A DNA stretch of 64,000 nt from Mycobacterium pseudokansasii (GTDB taxonomy: Bacteria > Actinomycetota > Actinomycetes > Mycobacteriales > Mycobacteriaceae), in NCBI RefSeq assembly GCF_900566075.1, contig NZ_UPHU01000001.1, positions 4,588,325 to 4,652,324 on the forward strand. Reading direction: 5' to 3'. Every line of letters begins with the position of its first letter. Positions within the stretch are counted from its first letter, which is position 1. Below the pieces are notes generated by a model. The model made no database searches. It was not told the origin of the DNA and was given only the letters and a program-made list of their open reading frames with translations. A program made the position numbers and the translations under genes. This document shows positions 1 through 10,396 of the stretch, one piece after another.

Positions 1-2903
1 TGGGCGACGGCGCCGTGGTGCGGTACCGGATTAGCGACCTGATCCCCGTTTACCGGTCCCAACGCGCCGTATTACAGCGGCTGCTCGACGATCATTACGC
101 CTCGGGCGCCGCGGTGCGCTGGGACGATCCTGGCGTTCGCGCCTGTTTTCGTTGTCCGCTGTGCATAGAGCAACTGCGCGCAACCGACGACCTGCTGCTG
201 GTGGCCGGGATGCGTGTCACCCAGCGGGAAAAGCTGCTGGACGCCGGCCTCACCACAATCGACGAGCTGGCCAAACACATCCAACCGGTGCCGGGCCTGG
301 CCCCAAGCATCCTCGGCAAGCTGACTGCGCAGGCTAAACTACAACTGCGGCAACATAATACCGGTGAGCCACAGTACGAGGTCGTCGACCCGCAGCCGCT
401 GGCGCTATTGCCAGAACCCGACGCCGGCGACCTGTTCTTCGACTTCGAAGGCGATCCGCTGTGGACCGCCGATGGCCAGGAGTGGGGGCTGGAATACCTG
501 TTCGGTGTATTGGAAGCCGGACCGATGGGAGCCTTCCGGCCACTGTGGGCGCACGACCGGGCACAGGAACGTCAGGCCCTCAAGGATTTTCTAGCGCTGG
601 TGGCCAAACGTCGCCGTCGCCATCCCAAGATGCATATCTACCATTACGCGCCGTACGAGAAGACGGCACTGCTGCGGCTTGCCGGGCGTTACGGCGTCGG
701 CGAGGACGACATCGACGAGCTGTTACGCAACGGTGTTCTCGTCGACCTCTACCCGTTGGTGCGCAAGAGCCTTCGCGCCGGCGCGGAGTCGTTCAGCCTC
801 AAGGCGCTGGAGCCGCTCTATATGGGCACCCGGTTGCGTGCCGGTGAGGTCACGACGGCAGCCGACTCGATCAGCTGCTACGCGCGTTACTGCGAATTTC
901 GCGCCGCAGGCCGTACGGATGAGGCCGCGGCGGTGCTCAAGGAGATCGAAGACTACAACCACTACGACTGCCGCTCCACCCGCGAACTGCGCGATTGGTT
1001 ACTGATGCGCGCTTGGGAAGCAGGGGTCACACCGATCGGGGTCCAGTCGGTTCCCGACAGCGGCCGGGTCGAAGATCGCGATGAGTTGGCCGCAGCATTG
1101 GCGACCTTCGTCGGTGACGACACAGCGCTCAACCGCACACCGGAACAGAACGTTGTCGCGTTGCTGTCGGCGGCCCGCGGCTACCACCGCCGCGAGGACA
1201 AGCCGTTCTGGTGGGCGCACTTCGACCGGCTGAACTATCCGGTCGACGAATGGTCTGAAAGCACAGACGTTTTCGTTGCCGACGAAAAGTCGGTGGTTGC
1301 CGCCTGGCATACCCCTGCGCGAGCGCGCAAACCGCAACGGCGGGTGCGGCTGACCGGCGAGCTGGCGCGTGGCGACCTCAAGACGAGCGTGTTCGCCCTC
1401 TACGACCCGCCGGCTCCGCCCGGCATGAGCGACGACCCCGACCGCCGGGCCGCGGGCCACGCCGAGGTTGTCGGGGTCGACGACCCCGGTCTGCCTACCG
1501 AGGTGGTCATCCTGGAGCGAACCGGCAGTGACGGCAAAACGTTTGAGCAACTGCCGTTCGCGCTGACTCCCGGGCCACCCGTACCGACAACGGTGCTGCG
1601 CAAGTCCATCGAGGCCACGGCGTCCGCGCTCGCCGTCGGGCTGCCACGACTGCCCCGTACCGCGCTGGTCGACGTGCTGCTGCGGCATCCGCCACGCACC
1701 CGGCTACCGCGCGGAACCGACATCGTCGCCGACATTACGGCGGCGGTGCTGGGACTGGACGCCTCATACGTCGCGGTACATGGACCGCCGGGGACAGGCA
1801 AGACGCACACCGCCGCACAGGTGATCAAGCGATTGGTCATCGAGCATTCCTGGCGCATTGGTGTCGTCGCGCAATCGCATGCCGCAGTGGAGAACCTGTT
1901 GGACTGTGTGATCGACGCCGATTTGGATCCCCGGTGCGTCGCAAAGAAGAAGTATGACCGCACTGCTGCGCGATGGCAGCAGATCGACGAGAAGCACTAC
2001 CCGGCATTCATTGCTGACCATGCGGGATGCGTGATCGGCGGCACCGCCTGGGATTTCGCCAACGATCAACGCGTGCCCCGCGGCGGCCTGGATCTGCTGG
2101 TGATCGACGAGGCCGGCCAGTTCAGTCTGGCCAACACCATCGCGGTGGCGCCGGCGGCGACGAACATGTTGCTGCTCGGCGACCCCCAACAGCTTCCTCA
2201 GGTCAGTCAGGGCACTCATCCCGAACCGGTCGACGCCTCCGCGCTGGATTGGCTGGTCGACGGGCAGCGCACCCTGCCCGACGAGCGTGGCTATTTTCTG
2301 GACCGCTCATACCGAATGCATCCGGCAGTCTGTGCCGCCGTTTCGACGCTGTCCTACGAGGGCAGATTGCAGTCCCACGCCGAGTGCACCAGCGCCCGCC
2401 GCGTTGCCGGCTACCAGCCCGGCGTGCATATGCTTTCCGTTGCACACCAAGGTAATTCGACCGAAAGCCCGGAAGAGGCCGAGGTGATACTGGCTGAGAT
2501 CCGGGCGCTGCTCGGACGGTCGTGGACCGACGAGCGCGGTACCCGGCCTTTGACGGCTTCCGACCTGCTGGTGCTGGCGCCGTACAACGCCCAAGTGGGG
2601 TTGCTGCGGCGGCGATTGAAGTCCGCGGGCCTGGACGGAATCCGAGTCGGCACCGTCGACAAGTTCCAGGGTGGGCAGGCTCCCGTCGTCTTCATCTCGA
2701 TGACGGCCTCCTCGGCAGATGACGTTCCCCGCGGAATATCGTTCCTGCTCAACAGGAATCGACTCAATGTGGCCATCAGCCGGGCGCAGTACGCGGCGGT
2801 CGTCGTGCGCTCCGAGTTACTGACCCAATATCTGCCGACCACACCCGCGGGATTGATCGACTTGGGGGCCTTCTTGGCATTGACCTCGAGGCCACCCCCA
2901 TAG
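1..2903 (+). CDS. TM0106-type RecB-like nuclease fused to UPF1-like helicase (5' end cut by window edge)
   Basis: The frame is open from base 3 and the first GTG in the window is at 15, but the N-terminus continues to the left. Residue numbers count from that GTG. The N-terminal half resembles the TM0106 predicted RecB/RNase H-like nuclease: an acidic FDFEGDP motif near residue 142 and a DCRSTRELRDWL motif near 318-329. The C-terminal half is a superfamily 1 helicase with Walker A GPPGTGKT (590-597), a Walker B-type VIDEAGQ (about 695-701), GDPQQLPQ (722-729), and the late motifs DRSYRMHP, VGTVDKFQG and LNVAISRAQ. Such fusions are probably nucleic-acid processing enzymes; the substrate is unknown. 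It corresponds in position and type to the Rv1251c family. It runs tail to tail with the next gene, with 33 bases between. Confidence 0.85.
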   Translation, partial: GDGAVVRYRISDLIPVYRSQRAVLQRLLDDHYASGAAVRWDDPGVRACFRCPLCIEQLRATDDLLLVAGMRVTQREKLLDAGLTTIDELAKHIQPVPGLAPSILGKLTAQAKLQLRQHNTGEPQYEVVDPQPLALLPEPDAGDLFFDFEGDPLWTADGQEWGLEYLFGVLEAGPMGAFRPLWAHDRAQERQALKDFLALVAKRRRRHPKMHIYHYAPYEKTALLRLAGRYGVGEDDIDELLRNGVLVDLYPLVRKSLRAGAESFSLKALEPLYMGTRLRAGEVTTAADSISCYARYCEFRAAGRTDEAAAVLKEIEDYNHYDCRSTRELRDWLLMRAWEAGVTPIGVQSVPDSGRVEDRDELAAALATFVGDDTALNRTPEQNVVALLSAARGYHRREDKPFWWAHFDRLNYPVDEWSESTDVFVADEKSVVAAWHTPARARKPQRRVRLTGELARGDLKTSVFALYDPPAPPGMSDDPDRRAAGHAEVVGVDDPGLPTEVVILERTGSDGKTFEQLPFALTPGPPVPTTVLRKSIEATASALAVGLPRLPRTALVDVLLRHPPRTRLPRGTDIVADITAAVLGLDASYVAVHGPPGTGKTHTAAQVIKRLVIEHSWRIGVVAQSHAAVENLLDCVIDADLDPRCVAKKKYDRTAARWQQIDEKHYPAFIADHAGCVIGGTAWDFANDQRVPRGGLDLLVIDEAGQFSLANTIAVAPAATNMLLLGDPQQLPQVSQGTHPEPVDASALDWLVDGQRTLPDERGYFLDRSYRMHPAVCAAVSTLSYEGRLQSHAECTSARRVAGYQPGVHMLSVAHQGNSTESPEEAEVILAEIRALLGRSWTDERGTRPLTASDLLVLAPYNAQVGLLRRRLKSAGLDGIRVGTVDKFQGGQAPVVFISMTASSADDVPRGISFLLNRNRLNVAISRAQYAAVVVRSELLTQYLPTTPAGLIDLGAFLALTSRPPP

Positions 2904-2936
2904 CCACCCGAGGGGCCTGCCCTCAGCCGGCGTGGA

Positions 2937-4832
2937 TCACCCCCCGAACTGCTTGAGGGAACTCGAGAATGCCCAGGCGGTTTGGGTCACACCGCTGCAC
3001 GTGTTCGACGGTTGCGGAGTACCGGCCGGGCATTGCGAGTCGCGGTTGGCCGACCACATGGCAAGCCGGCCCAGACCCTTCTGCCGGGCAAAAGCCGTCA
3101 GCTTGTCGGCGTCGGCAACGGTGAACACCTCCCTGGGGTCATCGTTGACCCCGATCATCGGTGTCACCCCCACCATCGCCCAGAGCTGAGCGTCGGACTT
3201 CGACGGATACAGCGCAGCCAGCTGATCGTGGACGCGCTGGGCCGCCTGAATCGCGAGGTCGCCCATCTTGCCGTTGTAATCGAAGGCCGGGTCGTAATAA
3301 TCCATCGCCATCACGTTCACCTGGCCGATGTCCACACCGTTGGCAATGGCGTTCTGCACCACCCGCAACCCGTCGACGGTCAGACCGGTGGGAAGCACCG
3401 GAAGGGTGAACGAGACGCGCACCGGGTTACCGGCGGCCTTACCGTCCGCCTGTAACTTGGCGATCGCCTGCGACCGGCGAGTCAGTGACGCGACGTCATT
3501 CTGGGCCGCGCCCTCGATGTCGAAGTCCAGATCGCGGATCCCATAGGCGTCGATCACCGACTTGTATTGCGCAACAAGTGCATCGACGCTGGTACAGGTC
3601 AGCGCCAGCTCCTGATTGGCGACTCCGCCGAAAGAGACGATCGCGTCGGCGCCGCCAGCGGTCAGGGCTCCGATCGCCGAGGTGACCCACTGGTCCTTGA
3701 GCCCGTAGTAGGTGCCCCATGATGCCGTGCACGGTGCGCCGCTGACGATGAAGCCCAGCGTCACGTGCCTGAGTCCCCCCGCGCGAGTGGCCGACGCATA
3801 GTCGAACTGTGGGTAGAGCGTCATATCGACGTAGGGGGCGAATCGCGCCGGGGTCGACCCGCTGGGGGTGACGGGCGGCGTGGTGGTGGTCGGGGCCGTG
3901 GTGGTCGGCGTCGTCGTGATCGTCGTCGGGGCTGGCGTGACGCCACTGCCCGTGCAGGCCTGGCCGTTGAGCGTGCAGTTCGTCGGCGCGGTGAAGCTAC
4001 CCGCGTATGCGCCCTGCATGCCGAGGCTTGCCGTGCCCCCGTTGGCGGCCACCGTGCGCGTCCAATCCTCCGGCGTGAGCACGTAGTGGGTCCCCTGCGC
4101 GGCGAGCTTGGCATTCCAGGCGCTGGTCACGGTCTGGCCGGCCGGCATGTCGAACTCGAGCTTCCAGTCGTTCAGCGGCGTCGGGCCGGGGTTGGTGATC
4201 GTGAAGTTGCCGTTGAAGCCGTTGCCCCAGTCGCTGGTCTTGGCGAAGGCGGCGGTGTAGGCGGCGGCAGCCCCGGTCGGCGCGGTAGTGGTGGCCGCAC
4301 TGGATGACGTGGTGGCCGCGCTGGTGGAGGTTGTGGACGTGGTGGTCGGGGTAGTGGTGGTTGTCGACGGTAGCGCGGACGTGGTGGTGGTCGCCCCGGC
4401 ACCACTGCACGGCTGTCCGTTGACCAGGCAGTTCGCCGGCGGTGAATACGTTCCGGTCTGGGCGGCCTGGAACCCGACGGTGACCGAGCTGCCGGGGGCG
4501 ATCGTTCGCGTCCAGTCTTCGGGGGTCAGCGTGTAGTGCGTGCCGGACTGGGCGAGTTTGGTGCTCCACGCATTAGTGATGGATTCGCCTGCGGGCAGGT
4601 CGAACTCGACCTTCCAGTCGGACAGCGCAGTCGCATCCGAGTTGGAGATCGTGTAGTTGGCGACAAAGCCGGTACTCCATTGCGATGTCACCGCCAGCTT
4701 CGCCGTCACGCCGGCAGCTCGGGCCACCGGAGTGACGACGACAACGCAGACGGCCACGAGAAGCATCGCGAGAACGGCGACAAGCGACGGTTGCCAGAGT
4801 TTTCGTAATTCGAATCGAATTGAATTTGGCAT
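2937..4832 (-). CDS. Secreted GH18 chitinase-like protein with two CBM2 carbohydrate-binding modules
   Basis: This 631-residue protein starts with a basic stretch, a long hydrophobic segment and an ARAAG-type signal peptidase site near residue 40. Two family-2 carbohydrate-binding modules follow (about 40-143 and 190-295). Both contain the THYxLTPEDWTRT block, a DWKxEFDxPAG block and a terminal Cys-x5-Cys. Thr/Ser-rich linkers separate them from a C-terminal GH18 barrel (about 330-631). The barrel has the catalytic DxDxE signature as DFDIE at 436-440, with Glu440 the likely acid, and an MDYYDP substrate-pocket motif. The leading Asp of the usual DGxDxDxE is replaced by Arg433. It is probably an exported enzyme acting on chitin or a related beta-glycan. 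No gene like it lies at this position in H37Rv as I remember it, so lineage-specific gain is likely. Confidence 0.85.
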   Translation of the reverse strand: MPNSIRFELRKLWQPSLVAVLAMLLVAVCVVVVTPVARAAGVTAKLAVTSQWSTGFVANYTISNSDATALSDWKVEFDLPAGESITNAWSTKLAQSGTHYTLTPEDWTRTIAPGSSVTVGFQAAQTGTYSPPANCLVNGQPCSGAGATTTTSALPSTTTTTPTTTSTTSTSAATTSSSAATTTAPTGAAAAYTAAFAKTSDWGNGFNGNFTITNPGPTPLNDWKLEFDMPAGQTVTSAWNAKLAAQGTHYVLTPEDWTRTVAANGGTASLGMQGAYAGSFTAPTNCTLNGQACTGSGVTPAPTTITTTPTTTAPTTTTPPVTPSGSTPARFAPYVDMTLYPQFDYASATRAGGLRHVTLGFIVSGAPCTASWGTYYGLKDQWVTSAIGALTAGGADAIVSFGGVANQELALTCTSVDALVAQYKSVIDAYGIRDLDFDIEGAAQNDVASLTRRSQAIAKLQADGKAAGNPVRVSFTLPVLPTGLTVDGLRVVQNAIANGVDIGQVNVMAMDYYDPAFDYNGKMGDLAIQAAQRVHDQLAALYPSKSDAQLWAMVGVTPMIGVNDDPREVFTVADADKLTAFARQKGLGRLAMWSANRDSQCPAGTPQPSNTCSGVTQTAWAFSSSLKQFGG

Positions 4833-5234
4833 CGGCCTAACGTATGACCCCCGCCGATGATATTTCTCTCACAGCTGCCGGATCTTTCTCGAACCGATAT
4901 CGGCGGGTAATCTTCTAATTCTCGAAATCATGCCTTTGCGAGATGCTTAGCATTGCTTTTCAAGCTGCTCGATATTGGCCGAATCGATGCCGGGATGAAA
5001 TGTTCGCACGTTGCGCCTTGGTACAGCGTAGAGGCAGTTTTTCACAGAATTAAATTCTATTATGGGTCGCCGCTACGGCCGCTCCGGCGGGCGACGCGGT
5101 CCCACTTCCAGGAGAAACAAAGGTCGCTCCACCCGATTGCATACCGCTGGCCGAGCCGCTGATGGCATATTGCTGTACAGCGTCACTGCGCCGAACCGAA
5201 ACAACGCGGCCGGCCGATCCCACCGCAGAAAGCG
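4833..5234. other. AT-enriched intergenic stretch between the GH18 and transporter genes
   Basis: No convincing gene is seen. The stretch 4850-5080 is clearly richer in A and T than its surroundings and lies upstream of the GH18 gene, so it probably holds that gene's promoter. Base composition unlike the flanks fits an acquired segment. Confidence 0.4.
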
Positions 5235-7028
5235 CTAGCCGGCGGGGCCGTGTGGATCATCGAGGTCATGCGCGCGGTACGTCGGCTGGCCCGACCCCAG
5301 CAGCGACGGCGTCGATGTCTGCGGTGACGAGTCAAGGTGCGACCCGTTGCGGACGACGTCGCCTGGGACGTCAGCCGGTCCGCCGCCCGATTGCCCATAG
5401 ATCCACGGGATTTCGCCGTCCGGCTGGTGCCGCCGATCGGGTTCGCGACACAGGATGTACTCGACGTAATCGTCGTCGTCGAAGTCCTCGTCCTCGTCCT
5501 GTAAGTCGCCCCGGTCGTGGTCCTCCTGCACGAGCAGCCGACGGGAAGCCGCCGAAGCGGTGCTGCCGACCAGGAACAGCGCGGCCACGATCCCGAACAA
5601 GGCGACGAACGCGGGCAGCAGCATCGATTGCGACATCGCTGCCGAGAAGGGTGCGCGGACAAACTCGGGCAGCTGCAGGCCACCACCTTCGCCGCCGAAT
5701 CCGGGGGCCCCGTCCGGCAAGGTCGGCATCTCGGCGCTGATCCGCCAGGTCATCAACGCCGCCATGCTGGCGCTGCCCAGCACCGCCCCGAGCTGCCGGG
5801 TGGCGTTGTAGACGCCCGAGCTCGCCCCGGCTTGGTCGGGGCGCAGATTGCGGGTGGCGGTGGCGGCCAGCGGCGACCAGACGAACGCCATCCCGACGCC
5901 GATCACGCAAAACGGCAACACTAGCCGCCAGATCGGCGTACCGGGGTCCATCTCGATGGACAGCCACGTCATCGCGATCGCCAGCGCCGAAAAGCCGAAT
6001 CCGAGCACCGGCAGCGGGTGGTAGGTGTCGACGATACGGCCGACAAAGGGGGCGAGCACGCCGCTGGTGATCGCCACCGGCGCGATCAGCAAAGCCGCGC
6101 GAACGGGCGACAGCCCGCACACCGACTGCGCATAAAAGATCAGCGGCACCATCATCGCCGTCGTTGCGAAAGCCGTGATGGCTACGCCGACGGTGCACAG
6201 GGTGAAGTCGCGGTCCCTGAAGATCACCAGCGGGATCAGCGGCGCGCACCGGCGGAGCGATTGCCAGTAGACGAACGCCGACATCAATCCCACCCCGGCG
6301 ACGAGCACCGCCCAGATCCACGGCTCCCACCCCGCGGATTGACCCTGCTGCAGCCCGAAAACAAGCAAGAACATGCCGATTCCGGACAACGCCACACCGA
6401 TCAGGTCGAACCGTTGCGCGCGGACGGGCAGAACCGGCACCAGCCAGGCCGCCAGCGCCAGCCCGAGCACGCCGATCGGGATGTTGACGAAGAAGATCCA
6501 CTCCCAACCCAGCCCACCGACCAGCGCCCCCCCGGCCAGCGGCCCGACCAGGCTGGCGACCCCGGCAGTCGCTCCCCACATGCTCATCGCGACACCGCGA
6601 CGGGCAGCGGGAAAGGTCCGGGTGATGATCGACAACGTCTGTGGGGTAAGCAACCCGGCGCCCACACCCTGCACCACTCGAGCAGTGATCAGCGCGCCGG
6701 CACTGCCGGCCAGCCCGCACCACAGCGATGCGGCGGTGAACACCGTCAGCCCGGCCAGGTAAAGGTTCTTGGGCCCGAACCGGTCACCCAGCCGGCCGGC
6801 CACCAGCAACACCACCGCGTACCCCAGCAGGTAGGCGCTGGTCACCCAGACCACGGTGGCGTAGCCGACATGCAACACCGCCATGATGGTCGGGTTGGCG
6901 ATCGCGACGATGGTCGAATCGAGCATGATCATGAAAAACCCGATGATCATCGCCCATAACGCGTGCCACGGGTTTGCGGAGCTTGCCCGGTAGTTGCCTG
7001 CGGAGCTCCGGCTCGTCGCCGTGGTCAT
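5235..7028 (-). CDS. DHA2-family (14-TM) MFS drug/efflux transporter, Rv1250-like
   Basis: This 597-residue integral membrane protein has many hydrophobic segments in the first 480 residues. It carries the MFS motif [11 protein letters not shown] after the second helix, the R-x-V-Q-G-x-G-A block in helix 4 ([14 protein letters not shown]) and the motif C-like GPLAGGAL. These place it in the EmrB/QacA DHA2 family of proton-driven exporters. The N-terminus ([13 protein letters not shown]) and gene position match Rv1250. The C-terminal 110 residues form a hydrophilic, acidic cytoplasmic tail with a run of Asp around [11 protein letters not shown], a feature shared with the M. tuberculosis homologue. 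The substrate cannot be read from sequence. The start is at the ATG giving MTTATSRSS. Confidence 0.9.
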   Translation of the reverse strand: MTTATSRSSAGNYRASSANPWHALWAMIIGFFMIMLDSTIVAIANPTIMAVLHVGYATVVWVTSAYLLGYAVVLLVAGRLGDRFGPKNLYLAGLTVFTAASLWCGLAGSAGALITARVVQGVGAGLLTPQTLSIITRTFPAARRGVAMSMWGATAGVASLVGPLAGGALVGGLGWEWIFFVNIPIGVLGLALAAWLVPVLPVRAQRFDLIGVALSGIGMFLLVFGLQQGQSAGWEPWIWAVLVAGVGLMSAFVYWQSLRRCAPLIPLVIFRDRDFTLCTVGVAITAFATTAMMVPLIFYAQSVCGLSPVRAALLIAPVAITSGVLAPFVGRIVDTYHPLPVLGFGFSALAIAMTWLSIEMDPGTPIWRLVLPFCVIGVGMAFVWSPLAATATRNLRPDQAGASSGVYNATRQLGAVLGSASMAALMTWRISAEMPTLPDGAPGFGGEGGGLQLPEFVRAPFSAAMSQSMLLPAFVALFGIVAALFLVGSTASAASRRLLVQEDHDRGDLQDEDEDFDDDDYVEYILCREPDRRHQPDGEIPWIYGQSGGGPADVPGDVVRNGSHLDSSPQTSTPSLLGSGQPTYRAHDLDDPHGPAG

Positions 7029-7698
7029 GTACGCACCTCGTTTCGGCTACCGAATCCACGTGCATTATTGCGGAGCCCCCACCGACCGCCATCAGCCGAT
7101 GCCCGCTGGTATCGCTCCGCGCGGTCCGCAATCCGCGCGACAGGCGCTCCCCTCCGGCGTTTCACTCCGATGTGATGGCGCGCTTTGAACGAAGCAAGGT
7201 GCGGTGCGCGTGACCACCGCGTTACCTCGACTCTCAATCGACTGGCCGACAGCCCACCAGCGCCGCCGGACGCGACGAACCGGGCCAAGGGACCCGCCGA
7301 ACCCGCCGAGCGAGGCCAGAACCACGACCGCTGTAAAAATCGACACAACCACGCCCACCATATCCATAGACATTAGTTATTGAGTGATAGATTTTTGTGT
7401 TTGATATCTCCGGCTTGCTGCGAGAGAGTCTTTCCGGCAAGAGCCAGGCTCAATTCAGCTGTCGCACTTGACTTGTGAGATTTCAGGAAATCGGCTAGCG
7501 GTTAGCAGCATCATTCTCGTAGATCATTTATTTCCAGCGGCAGCATCCTAGAATCCCCCGAATGCGTTTGTTTCATGCTTATGGAGTCGAAACTGAATTA
7601 TCGTCACCCGAACCAAAGGTCCGCGATGATTCCAATAAGGCCAATTCTATCTTCTTGAACTTCTTGAACGTGACATACCGCCAGTAGAAGGGTGCAAC
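7029..7698. other. Intergenic region upstream of PPE gene, AT-rich in its right half
   Basis: The left part (7092-7373, minus strand) holds a 93-codon frame starting MSMDMVGVVVSIF with one hydrophobic segment. It could encode a small membrane protein, but I see no homology and the second half has no clear character. The right part (7374-7690) is AT-rich compared with the surroundings and probably holds the PPE promoter. A short direct repeat of CTTCTTGAA lies just upstream of the PPE ribosome-binding region. Confidence 0.35.
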
Positions 7699-8870
7699 AT
7701 GTTCTTCCACTTCTCGTGGTTGCCGCCGGAGATTAATTCGGCTCGGATGTATTCGGGCGCCGGGTCGGGATCATTGCATGCGGCAGCCGCTGCCTGGCAG
7801 CGGTTGGCCCAGGATCTGCAGGCGACGGCGTCGTCGTTTCAGTCGGTGATATCCGGGCTGGTCCATGGGCAGTGGGGCGGACCAGCTTCGTTGTCCATGG
7901 CGGCGGCTGCAGCTCCGCTGACGGGATGGTTGACCCCGGCCGCCGCGCACGCGCAGTTGTCTTCAGGTCAGACTCGGGGGGCAGCGGCCGCCTACGAATC
8001 GGCGTTTGCGGCAACTGTTCATCCAGCGGCGGTGGCAGCGAATCGAATATTGCTCGCAACGCTGGTAAACACGAATTTCTTAGGCCAAATGCGCCGGCGA
8101 TCGCCACGACCGAAAATGTGTATGCTGAAATGTGGGCCCAAGATGTCGCCGCCATGGTCAGCTACCACGCCAAGGTAGTGACCCTGGCATCTACATTGTC
8201 TCACTTGAGCGCACCGCCGGCTGAACTGGTAGGCGCTACAGCGGCTCAACCCTGGTTCCCGCCCGTCACCCCACCCATCATCGATCCGCTGGGCCCGCTA
8301 TTCAACACGGTTTCGGACGTGTTTTCAGACCTGCCGGCATCGTCATTGTTGTCGATGGCCGAATTAGGAATGTATCCGGCCAGCTTCATGATGTCGCCAT
8401 TGATGATGGCGATGTCAAATGCACGCGGAGCCACCGCAGGATTGGGCGCAGCCGGATTGGGAAATGCAGCCACCGCTGCGGCATCCTCGGCTGCGCCGGT
8501 TGTTGGCGGCATCGCCGCTAGGGCCATGACAGGACTTGGCGGCGCCGCGATACCGGGCGCAGCGATGTCGGCGACCTTGGGTCAGGCCCACGGCGTGGGC
8601 GCGGTATCGGTACCACCGACCTGGCCAGGGTCGGTGCCCAGCGGACTTTCCAGTTCGGCAGTGCAAGGACTTGGATCCACGCCAACCCCTGCCCCCATGA
8701 CCCAACCAACCCCACCGGCCGATGGTGTTCCGATGATGCCCATGGCGCCTCGGGCCGCGGGATCGGCTGCAGCGACGCCCAGCGAGGTAACCACCCGCGG
8801 CGGCGTCGGCGTCGCCGCGGCGGCGTTGGCCATCCCGCACAGCGTGATTCCGCGAGCTGGCATCGGATAA
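7699..8870 (+). pseudogene. PPE-SVP family gene broken by a one-base frameshift
   Basis: The first frame (from ATG 7699, with GAAGG upstream) gives a PPE N-terminal domain: LPPEINSARMYSGAGSG, then QWGGPASLSMAAAAAP, up to LVNTNFLGQ. At about 8087-8089 the reading frame is lost. The expected continuation, NAPAIATTENVYAEMWAQD, lies in another frame that runs to 8870. Restoring one A to the AAA run (8087-8089) would rejoin them into a PPE protein of about 390 residues. The C-terminal part contains GAVSVPPTWPG, the signature of the PPE-SVP subfamily. PPE-SVP proteins are usually exported by ESX-5 with a PE partner; here a PE_PGRS gene follows 62 bases downstream. It may be a true pseudogene or a sequencing error in a short A run. 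Confidence 0.85.
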
Positions 8871-8932
8871 TCCGAAAGCGGTGGGCATCCGTTGCCCGAC
8901 AACGACATTGGCAAACCCCAGGAGGATGAGCT

Positions 8933-9904
8933 GTGTCATTTGTGACCATCATGCCGCAGGCATTGGAATGCGCCGCAACGGATGTGGCCGGTATCGGATC
9001 CGCATTTAGCGAGGCTAGCGCCGCCGCGGCCACCCCGACCACCGCGATCCTGCCCGCCGGCGCCGACGAGCTTTCGACGGCGATGGCCGCCGTACTCACC
9101 AGGCAGGGCCAGGTCTGGCAGACATTCAGCCACGACTATGAATGGCTTCACCAGCAGTTTGTCGACCTGCTCAACGGTAGCTCATTGAAGTATTTGGCCA
9201 CCGAGATCGACAACGCCGCCCAGAATGCGCTCAAGACCGCCAACGCCGACAGCGAATGGCTCGTCGGGCGCGAGATCATCGGCAACGGCGCCAACGGGCT
9301 CAATGGCACCGGACAAAACGGCGGCGCCGGCGGATGGCTGTGGGGCAACGGCGGCAACGGCGGATCCGGGGCAGCAGGCCAAAACGGCGGCAACGGCGGA
9401 GCAGCCGGACTCTTCGGCCACGGCGGCAACGGCGGCAACGGCGGAGCCGGCGCCCACGGCGGCAACGGCGGCCAGGGCGGACTGCTGGTCGGCAACGGCG
9501 GCGCAGGGGGAATCGGCGGCACCGCGGCTGCGACGGGAGGCAGCGGCGGCAACGGCGGCAACGGCGGAGCAGCCGGACTCATCGGAAACGGCGGCGCCGG
9601 CGGCGACGGCGGCAACGGTACCGGCGACGGTATGCCCGGCGGCTCAGGTGGAAACGGGGGCAACGGTGGGTGGCTTTGTGGCAACGGCGGCAACGGCGGA
9701 AACGGCAGTGCGGGCGGCGGTCACGGCAGCCTGGGCGGCAATGGCGGCAGCGGCGGCGACGCTTACCTATTCGGTAATGGCGGAGCTGGCGGCAACGGTG
9801 CGGATGGCGGCACCGGAGGCGCAGGCGGCGAGGGCGGCATGCTGTTTGGGAGGCCGGGCAAGCACGGTGCATCGCCGGCGGACAGCACACCGAAACCTGC
9901 CTAA
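8933..9904 (+). CDS. PE_PGRS family protein
   Basis: The protein is 323 residues. Residues 1-95 are a PE domain (MSFVTIMPQALECAATDVAG; then ILPAGADELSTAMAAV), and a short linker contains GREIIGNGANG. The rest is Gly-Ala/Gly-Asn repeats (GGNGG, GGAGG) typical of PGRS. The GTG start at 8933 is supported by a strong AGGAGG six bases upstream. PE_PGRS proteins are surface or secreted ESX-5 substrates; no specific function can be read here. Two features are atypical: the PE tail has an aromatic-rich QTFSHDYEWLHQQF segment, and Asp-rich C-terminal repeats are few. It probably shares a transcript with the broken PPE gene upstream. Confidence 0.88.
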   Translation: MSFVTIMPQALECAATDVAGIGSAFSEASAAAATPTTAILPAGADELSTAMAAVLTRQGQVWQTFSHDYEWLHQQFVDLLNGSSLKYLATEIDNAAQNALKTANADSEWLVGREIIGNGANGLNGTGQNGGAGGWLWGNGGNGGSGAAGQNGGNGGAAGLFGHGGNGGNGGAGAHGGNGGQGGLLVGNGGAGGIGGTAAATGGSGGNGGNGGAAGLIGNGGAGGDGGNGTGDGMPGGSGGNGGNGGWLCGNGGNGGNGSAGGGHGSLGGNGGSGGDAYLFGNGGAGGNGADGGTGGAGGEGGMLFGRPGKHGASPADSTPKPA

Positions 9905-10396
9905 TCACCTCCTCCAGCACCCGACCCCGCCTTCACCTGTTCCTGAGTCCTCAAGCCAGCAGGCACGGGCATGCCAGCCCCAGGCTTACCCGAGCTGGGT
10001 GACGGATTGCGTTAACGCAAAATTGTGGTGTGAACGCGGCTGACAAGCCAGCGACAAGCCAGCGACAAGCCAGCGACAAGCCAGCGACAAGCCACTGTGT
10101 ATCACCGGGGCTGTCACTGGCGGCCGCGCAACCGGTGCTGTGTCGGGCGTTGGTGCTGTTGACCGGCTACGAGCGGGGCACTGGCCGGCGGGTTGTCAAA
10201 GGCGTTTGAGCCCCGCTCGGTGGGACCGCCCGATGCCGGCCAGGACCCATTGAACCCGCTTAACCGGCCCCTGCCGCGTCGTCCGCAACCCAAAAATCAG
10301 AATCGCGAACCACAATCCGAACCGATCAGGCCACCACGTCAAACCCGCGAAGCATCCGGGTTAGCCTGAAGGTACGCCGTTCTCAGGAGAGGCAAC
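9905..10396. other. Intergenic region between PE_PGRS and the Rv1249c-like gene
   Basis: No supported gene. It holds the 11-base tandem repeat listed separately and, near 10380-10396, the ribosome-binding region (CAGGAGAGG) of the following gene. The segment 10100-10330 shows short coding-like stretches on the plus strand but nothing recognisable. Confidence 0.4.
10042..10095. repeat. Five-copy 11-bp tandem repeat
   Basis: The unit GACAAGCCAGC is repeated head to tail starting at 10042, 10053, 10064, 10075 and 10086. The first four copies are exact and the fifth ends in a variant. It lies about 140 bases after the PE_PGRS stop codon. Its copy number is likely to vary between strains. Confidence 0.95.
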
